A DNA stretch of 13,095 nucleotides from Chromera velia (Eukaryota > Sar > Chromeraceae). The DNA is taken from positions 1 to 13,095 of the forward strand of contig JAHBMJ010003137.1 in the NCBI GenBank assembly GCA_018398765.1. The letters run 5' to 3'. Shown here piece after piece: positions 8,817 through 13,095 of this stretch. Every line of letters begins with the position of its first letter. Position 1 is the first letter of the stretch. Made by a program: the position numbers and the translations under genes. The notes below the pieces were generated by a model. That model was not told where the DNA came from. It ran no database searches and saw only the letters and a program-made list of their open reading frames with translations.

Positions 8817-9132
8817 TCTTCCTTTCTTTGTTGGCATAATGATTCTTTGCAGACCCTAACGAAGGTCCGTCCTTTCCTTCCTTTCTTTGTTGGCATTCTT
8901 TGCAGACCCTAACGAAGGTCCGTCCTTTCCTTCCTTTCTTTGTTGGCATTCTTTGCAGACCCTAACGAAGGTCCGTCCTTTCCTTCCTTTCTTTGTTGGC
9001 ATTCTTTGCAGACCCTAACGAAGTCCGTCCTTTCCTTCCTTTCTTTGTTGGCATTCTTTGCAGACCCTAACGAAGGTCCGTCCTTTCCTTTCTTTCTTTG
9101 TTGGCATTCTTTGCAGACCCTAACGAAGGTCC
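8817..9132 (-). repeat. 53-bp minisatellite array B, about 6 units
   Basis: Units start at 8828, 8887, 8940, 8993, 9045 and 9098. The first carries the same AATGAT insertion as the fourth unit of array A. The fourth has lost one G (AAGTCC for AAGGTCC), and the fifth has a C-to-T change in its pyrimidine tail. On the minus strand the first unit read (9092-9132) is also the genuine end of the HHCC zinc finger. Array B is therefore attached to its source sequence, and array A is the derived, expanded copy. Confidence 0.93.
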
Positions 9133-9274
9133 GGGTGTCCGAGTACAAGTTGGGCCAGTAGTACTTTGTCGTCAAGGATTGCAGCATTCGTTGGAAGCCC
9201 TGGTGTGCTGCTAGAAGGTGAGAGTGTTCGTCCTTCAAGATGTCCTGCTGCATTCCCTTAGGTACTTGAGTGCC
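9092..9274 (-). pseudogene. Ty3/gypsy-type integrase zinc-binding (HHCC) domain fragment
   Basis: About 61 residues match the integrase N-terminal H2C2 zinc-binding domain. In order they show VPKGMQQDIL, a His pair formed by EHSH and AAHQG, the YYWPNLYSD core typical of LTR-retrotransposon integrases, and VCKECQQRK carrying the two Cys ligands. In a whole integrase this domain binds zinc and helps multimerise the protein on the element's ends. Upstream the coding sequence runs directly into a CA/GT microsatellite, and downstream into the 53-bp array. No start codon, protease or reverse transcriptase precedes it. The domain itself is well preserved. Assignment to Ty3/gypsy rests on motif recognition. 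Confidence 0.85.
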
Positions 9275-9344
9275 CACACACACTCACACACTCACACACT
9301 CACACACACACACACACACTCAAACATATATGAACACACACACA

Positions 9345-9379
<35 letters not shown>

Positions 9380-9415
9380 TCAAACATATATGAACATTCA
9401 CAAGCACACTCACAC
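9275..9415. repeat. CA-rich microsatellite with a 60-bp internal duplication
   Basis: Long (CA)n tracts hold two copies of CTCAAACATATATGAACA at 9320 and 9380, exactly 60 bases apart, so a 60-bp block including its CA run was duplicated. The tract separates the gag-like ORF from the HHCC domain and apparently stands where other pol sequence would be expected. Confidence 0.93.
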
Positions 9416-9460
9416 AAAGACGCAATTGCATATGAAACATACACAGACGCTCCGAATGTC

Positions 9461-11185
9461 TCATATCTGACGGTAATCCAACCATACTCTTACCTCTGTT
9501 TTTTGCTTCACAGCCGTCGAAACGCGTTGACTGATCTCAGTATTTTCGCTTTTCTGCCACCCCCCTAATCCGGAAGAATCGGTCTCCACCCAGCCTCGCA
9601 CGACTCCCCATTTCCTTGCTGTCCGCGGGTTGGTCTTCACGTTTTCCGCAACAGCTTGTGTCGCAGTGCCTGTCTGCTCCTTTGACACGGCGGCTCGCTT
9701 GGGAGTGAGCTCGGTCTCGGGCACCATTTTGGTGTATGGGCCCGAGTGCTCAGATGAGATCTCGTCCGAGTCAAAGACGGGATTAAAGTGCACCTGCTGT
9801 TTGTGCCACCCACCGGACGTCCACGGCGCTTCAGCCTCATACCACGTTGGGGAGTAGCCCACCCTCCTCCAATGCTTGACCTCTTCCAACTTTCCAGTGG
9901 AAGGGTTTGTCCACATGGTAGGAAAAGGCTCATATGGCATGTTGGAAGGGTGGACCAATCCATAGGCGGTGCCATGGACGGGAAGGGTAGGCCACCAGGG
10001 GTCAGGAGGGTTACCCTCGGGAGCCAGCCTCGGCCCGGTCTCCCAAGGTCTGGGGGAAAACCTTTCCATCACTGTCTGCACAGTAGAAGCAGAAGAAACG
10101 GACGACTCACGAAGAGACGCCCCCTCCTCCCTGTCCTTTTCACGGGACTCCTGCGCCTTCAGTTTCCTCCTTCCCCTCTCCTTATCTGCTTTCCCACCTA
10201 CAGGAGTATCAGGGAGAGAGAAACGGACTGACTTCTGTGATGGAGAGGTGGAGGGGTCACGAAGGCATGAACGAAGAAACGAGCATGCCTGACTCACCAT
10301 ACCCCGCCCACGCGGTCTCCACCCCCTCCCACGATTCCCCTGTCCACGACTGGGCCCCTGGCTCCTGCCTCCGGGGCCTGAGGGATTTCCTCCACTCCCA
10401 CCCCGACCTCCACGGGGCGCAGAGGATCCCCTTCCCCTACCCGCAGAGGATCCACCAGCACCACCAGAAGATCCACCGGATCCCCTCCCTCCCGGAGGGG
10501 GGCCTCCCCGTCCCCCACCCCCATTGCCACCACCGCCACCACCCCCTCCTCTGGGACCCCGGTCCTGGACCACCGGGAGAGGAGGCAGCTTCCACCCCGA
10601 ATAACGGAGGGTAGGAAACCTGAAATTTCCAAAATCCCACTGTGCGGTGTGACAAGAGTGGGGGGCCTCTCCACATGGAGCGACCTCACGGCCATTGATG
10701 CCGTCCGTGTGGTCGTCTCTCCTGACGTTTGGAAGCGACAAAGAATGTGAATCATCATGAATGTTCACATTAGTTTAAATGAAGGACTGCGATTCGAACG
10801 CTTGAAACGGAGACTGAAAAGGGGAATATTGCGGTGGCATTGCGATGAAGATGCACGACAATGCATGATCGAATGAATTGCGTGCTCGATGCGTTGGGTG
10901 CTCGTCATGGTTGGGAGTGTCTTGTTGAGCGTCGGATTCCCAGGTGAGGGTGTCGACCTTCGCCATGCCAGAGTGGACGTCGTGGGACTCGGCAGTCACA
11001 TCCGTTACTCGAAGATATTTGATGGAGTTGCGGGCCGCCAGGCATGACCCTAAGTTGATCATCAAGTCCGACACCCGGAAAGATGTCTCCCAGCCAGAAC
11101 CTGTCTGCCTGAGCACCGTATGTTTTTCTGTGTCGTGGAACATCGTGCCACCGTAATGGCCCAGCCAGTGGGATGTTTTCTGCAC
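9461..11185 (-). pseudogene. Gag-like Gly/Arg-rich open frame with one internal stop
   Basis: One minus-strand frame is open from beyond 11185 down to 9461 except for a single TAA at 10775-10777. The upstream part (about 136 codons) contains GSGWETSFRVSDLMINLG and ends shortly after a Met at 10840. The downstream part (about 435 codons) has a Gly/Arg-rich block with RGG and GRG repeats near residues 70-155, a Lys/Arg/Glu-rich block near 200-220, and a Trp-rich tail (PDPWWPTLP, HWRRVGYSPTWYE). RGG-type basic regions bind nucleic acid and occur in some retroelement Gag proteins. No CCHC zinc knuckle is present. The position upstream of the integrase zinc finger, on the same strand, makes Gag or ORF1 of the same element the best guess. 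A disabled host RNA-binding protein is an alternative. The in-frame stop could be a mutation, a read-through site or an assembly error. Confidence 0.5.
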
Positions 11186-11337
11186 CGCAGTAAGAAGCAG
11201 GTGTGTGTGTAGTCTGAGTAGTCAACAGGAGACGGAAGTAGACAACCGGAGACGGCAGGAGACGGAAGTGGAGTCGTCTTGAAAAAAGACAATCTGAAAC
11301 AAACAATGGTGGAGATGGATTGCTGCCGGGAAAGTGA

Positions 11338-11548
11338 ATGCAAAGTTCAAGTGCATGGGAACCAGCACGAACGAACAGGGTCTGTTCCTGCCTGAAAGAT
11401 TCCCCGCCCTCTCACAGTTACCGTCCGAACACGGGATGCGCCGACATGGAGCGGAAAGTTCAAGACTGCCACACTGCGCGCCAAGAGGTTGAGAGAAAGT
11501 TCACTTCGACAAACAACTTCACAACCCCGGAGGCCTTCGACCTACAAG
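11338..11548 (+). other. Weak candidate exon ending at a strong splice donor
   Basis: A plus-strand frame from about 11338 has an inner Met at 11446 (MERKVQDCHTARQEVERKF). It ends at CTACAAG|GTGAGTCC (11548/11549), a near-perfect GT-AG donor. It is antisense to the gag-like region's upstream flank. I could not place the acceptor or a following exon, and the coding quality is modest. Confidence 0.2.
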
Positions 11549-11779
11549 GTGAGTCCCGCGCGCGAGGGCGCGAGGCGCGGACGCGCGGACTGAGCATGTA
11601 CATCGACATGCCAGGAGCAGCTTTGGTTGCAACATCCGCGCCCGAAGGGTTCTGAAGGAGACGAACCCCGTCGCCCAGGAAGGAAGGAAGTACCTACCAT
11701 CTCGTCTTTTCCTACGAGGGATTTCACGAGAGGGTCGCCCTACATGTGCATTCTCCCTAGCTGTCACCATCGCCCATTT

Positions 11780-12016
11780 CTACATCGGATTGTTTTTCAC
11801 CCCTTTGGCTTTGGGTGCTCCTTTAGGTTTGGGTGCTTTGGGTGCTTTGGCTTTGGCTTTTGCTTTTGCTAGGCCTTTCGCCTTTGCCTTAGGTTGCACT
11901 TTGGCTTTAGCAGCTGCCTTGGCCTTGGCTTGGGGGTTGGCTGGTGGCATGTTGTCGTCGACAGTCGGGGTGGGAGCGGAAATATCCCCGGAACAACCTC
12001 TGGCCGGAACTGTCAT
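11780..12016 (-). CDS. Lys/Ala/Pro-rich small basic ORF, 78 aa
   Basis: An ATG at 12016 opens a frame ending at TAG 11780-11782. Residues 1-28 are ordinary. Residues 29-72 are almost entirely Ala, Lys, Pro and Gly in AKAK and PKAPKPKG patterns, like the tail of a linker histone or other DNA-binding basic protein. A second Met (MPPANPQ) at residue 23 is an alternative start. The same frame stays open for about 85 codons after the TAG, down to 11519, and continues with basic residues. Its place upstream of the gag-like frame, on the same strand, suggests an N-terminal Gag piece of the retroelement. A histone-H1-like host gene is possible. Low complexity makes any homology call unsafe. Confidence 0.4.
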   Translation of the reverse strand: MTVPARGCSGDISAPTPTVDDNMPPANPQAKAKAAAKAKVQPKAKAKGLAKAKAKAKAPKAPKPKGAPKAKGVKNNPM

Positions 12017-12074
12017 GCTCGGTGTGGTTGATGGAGGCCCTGCAAAGGCGGATTCAAATCAGTGTTTGAACAAT

Positions 12075-12195
12075 ACTGAAATGATTCAGTAGTATGAAAA
12101 TACAGAAACGATTCGGTAGTCTGTAAAAACTGAAATAATTCGGTAATCAGAAAAAACTGAAATGATTCAGACGTCAAAAAATACTGAAATTGAGG
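12075..12195. repeat. 27-bp degenerate tandem repeat (ACTGAAATGATTCAG type)
   Basis: Four 27-bp units start at 12075, 12102, 12129 and 12156, with a partial fifth at 12183. The conserved part is ACTGAAAT(G/A)ATTC(A/G)G, followed by an A-rich tail. A diverged relative (ACTGGAATAATTTCGG) lies at 12218. On the minus strand the period corresponds to nine codons (a (E/S)SFQ(Y/F)F-like peptide repeat), but that frame continues into the inverted-repeat arm and is not supported as a gene. Confidence 0.85.
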
Positions 12196-12217
12196 CAGGT
12201 TTTGGTTCTCCTTGAAT

Positions 12218-12428
12218 ACTGGAATAATTTCGGAATTCAAGGAGGACTGAGAAAAAAGGCAACAAAAAGAGGACAGAAGAAAAGGGACTGACGCCATCTG
12301 CCTGAAGGAGGGTTGGGAGGTGCAAATGCGTGCCTCCAATGGGCGGGGAGGGACATAAGAAGAGGAAGGGAGCGGAAAAGAGAGGAGCACGAATCCCGAC
12401 ACCAACCCGAGTAAAAGACCGGCAGCCA
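12218..12428. other. Purine-rich spacer next to the right inverted-repeat arm
   Basis: About 200 bases are rich in A and G on the plus strand, with no open frame or repeat that I can identify apart from one diverged 27-bp unit at the left end. If a retroelement LTR existed at this side, it could lie here, but I found no terminal TG/CA pair with a second copy, no primer-binding site and no polypurine tract that I would defend. Confidence 0.35.
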
Positions 12429-13095
12429 GAAGACATACATACATACACACAGACACGCAGACACAGACAGACAGACAGACAGACACACACACACACACAC
12501 ACACAGCAGTGTCCTCCGCTGAGGGTCTTCACCTGATTCTTCCTCTTCAGGAGACGGGGAATTCTTCCAGTGACAACCAGCCGACTCTGAGTGTTAGAGA
12601 AGCACAATGAGAGAACAAAAGCGGGAAGGCGAATCCGTTGAGTGAATCAGGAACGTGCAAAGCAAGAAATGCGAGAAGACTTTCTTTGCCGGTTGTGAAT
12701 CTCGGATCAACGGCACACGTACGAAGAGCGGCCCAAAGAGAAACAGTAAAGGAAAAAAGGGGGGGGGAAAGTCAATCGACAGGGGTCGGGGTTCTCCGAT
12801 AAGACAACGAAAGCCCGTAGACAGCAACTCTTCTTGTATGGGAACACTTCATCCCGGGGCAACAAATAGTACATCCTGATCATGCTCTGCGTAGCAAGCA
12901 GATATATCGAACTAAAGGCGCTGAAGGACCAAAAAATCCCACACTATCGGAAAAGCAACTGTCTCTCGTCTCTTGAGTCGCTACGGTGCCCCCATCAAAA
13001 TTCAGACCGACCGCGGGGCAAACTTACTCGACCCGATCTCGTACAGGTGGGTTCATGTGTTGATTGGCCGCTTGGGCCTTTGCTTGTGCCGACAA
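12429..13095. repeat. Right arm of the 667-bp inverted repeat (reaches window end)
   Basis: This is the reverse complement of 8020-8686, with three substitutions and no length differences, including identical microsatellite run lengths (12431-12504) and homopolymers (nine C/G and six T/A near 12755-12770). One of the three substitutions, at 12727, changes a Gly to a Ser codon in one long frame, and one at 12786 is silent in that frame. The arm is cut by the window end, so its true end is not visible. Confidence 0.97.
12873..13047 (+). pseudogene. Ty3/gypsy-type integrase core fragment (right copy), frameshifted
   Basis: This is the mirror copy of the core fragment at 8068-8242, now on the plus strand. 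ILIM...SRYIELKAL is read from 12873. Six A bases at 12931-12936 shift the frame, after which SRYGAPIKIQTDRGANL follows, with the conserved Asp codon at 13009-13011. A TAG at 12867-12869 interrupts the preceding frame. Both disabling changes are shared with the left copy, so the sequence was already dead when it was duplicated. Confidence 0.8.

Noticed and set aside
7288-9132. CCCTAAC word in each 53-bp unit, resembling telomere repeat
   Set aside because: There is only one CCCTAA per 53 bp, and it is explained by the codons for the integrase FVRV segment; there is no tandem telomeric hexamer or heptamer run.
7288-9132. CRISPR-like array
   Set aside because: The units are head-to-tail with no variable spacers, derive from coding sequence, and lie in eukaryotic DNA.
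9788-10614. Plus-strand His/Pro-rich frames opposite the Gly/Arg-rich ORF
   Set aside because: They are shadows of the GC-rich minus-strand frame, with no start context or motif.
12017-12428. Possible LTR next to the Lys/Ala-rich ORF
   Set aside because: No second copy, no TG...CA ends and no primer-binding site were found in the window.
12013-12504. 163-codon minus-strand frame with a Cys/Val-rich N-terminus
   Set aside because: The N-terminal part is a translation of the CA/GACA microsatellite, and the rest crosses the arm boundary and the 27-bp repeat; it is not a credible gene.

Overview
The window looks like nuclear DNA of a eukaryote, most likely a protist with a repeat-rich genome. 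One intact intronless membrane-protein gene stands in long intergenic DNA, with many compound microsatellites, several unrelated minisatellites, small inverted-repeat transposon-like elements and the wreckage of a Ty3/gypsy-type LTR retrotransposon. CATG/TGCATGC runs, GT-AG intron-like signals and moderate GC broken by AT-rich islands would suit an alveolate such as a chromerid alga or a coccidian relative. That is inference, and no marker gene fixes the taxon. Nothing resembles a bacterial operon.

Layout. 1-118 is a compound microsatellite. 119-930 shows no convincing gene. 931-1251 looks like the leader of the next gene, with a candidate leader intron and a short upstream ORF. 1252-2916 (+) encodes a 554-residue multi-pass membrane protein of unknown family, the only clearly intact gene. 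2917-3961 is non-coding. 3962-4337 is a non-autonomous DNA transposon (MITE-like, flanked by TA). 4558-4932 is a possible second element of the same size. 5271-5414 is a 13-bp TGTGGAAC minisatellite. 5575-6175 (+) could be a small two-exon gene. 6176-7287 has no recognised content.

7288-13095 is a rearranged, decayed retrotransposon region. Reading on the minus strand from right to left: a Lys/Ala-rich ORF (12016-11780); a gag-like Gly/Arg-rich ORF broken by one stop (11185-9461); the integrase zinc-binding (HHCC) domain (9274-9092); a 53-bp minisatellite that grew out of the second half of that zinc finger (9132-8817); a 667-bp segment with the integrase catalytic-core fragment (8686-8020); and a second, larger array of the same 53-bp repeat (7983-7288). 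No protease, reverse transcriptase or RNase H coding is visible between gag and integrase. The core segment recurs in inverted orientation at 12429-13095 with only three mismatches and no indels, giving a near-perfect inverted repeat around a 3.7-kb spacer and running off the window edge.

The most notable points are that a functional protein motif (the integrase CxxC) became the unit of a minisatellite, and that a very recent inverted duplication copied an integrase fragment that was already dead. None of the retroelement pieces looks able to encode a working protein.
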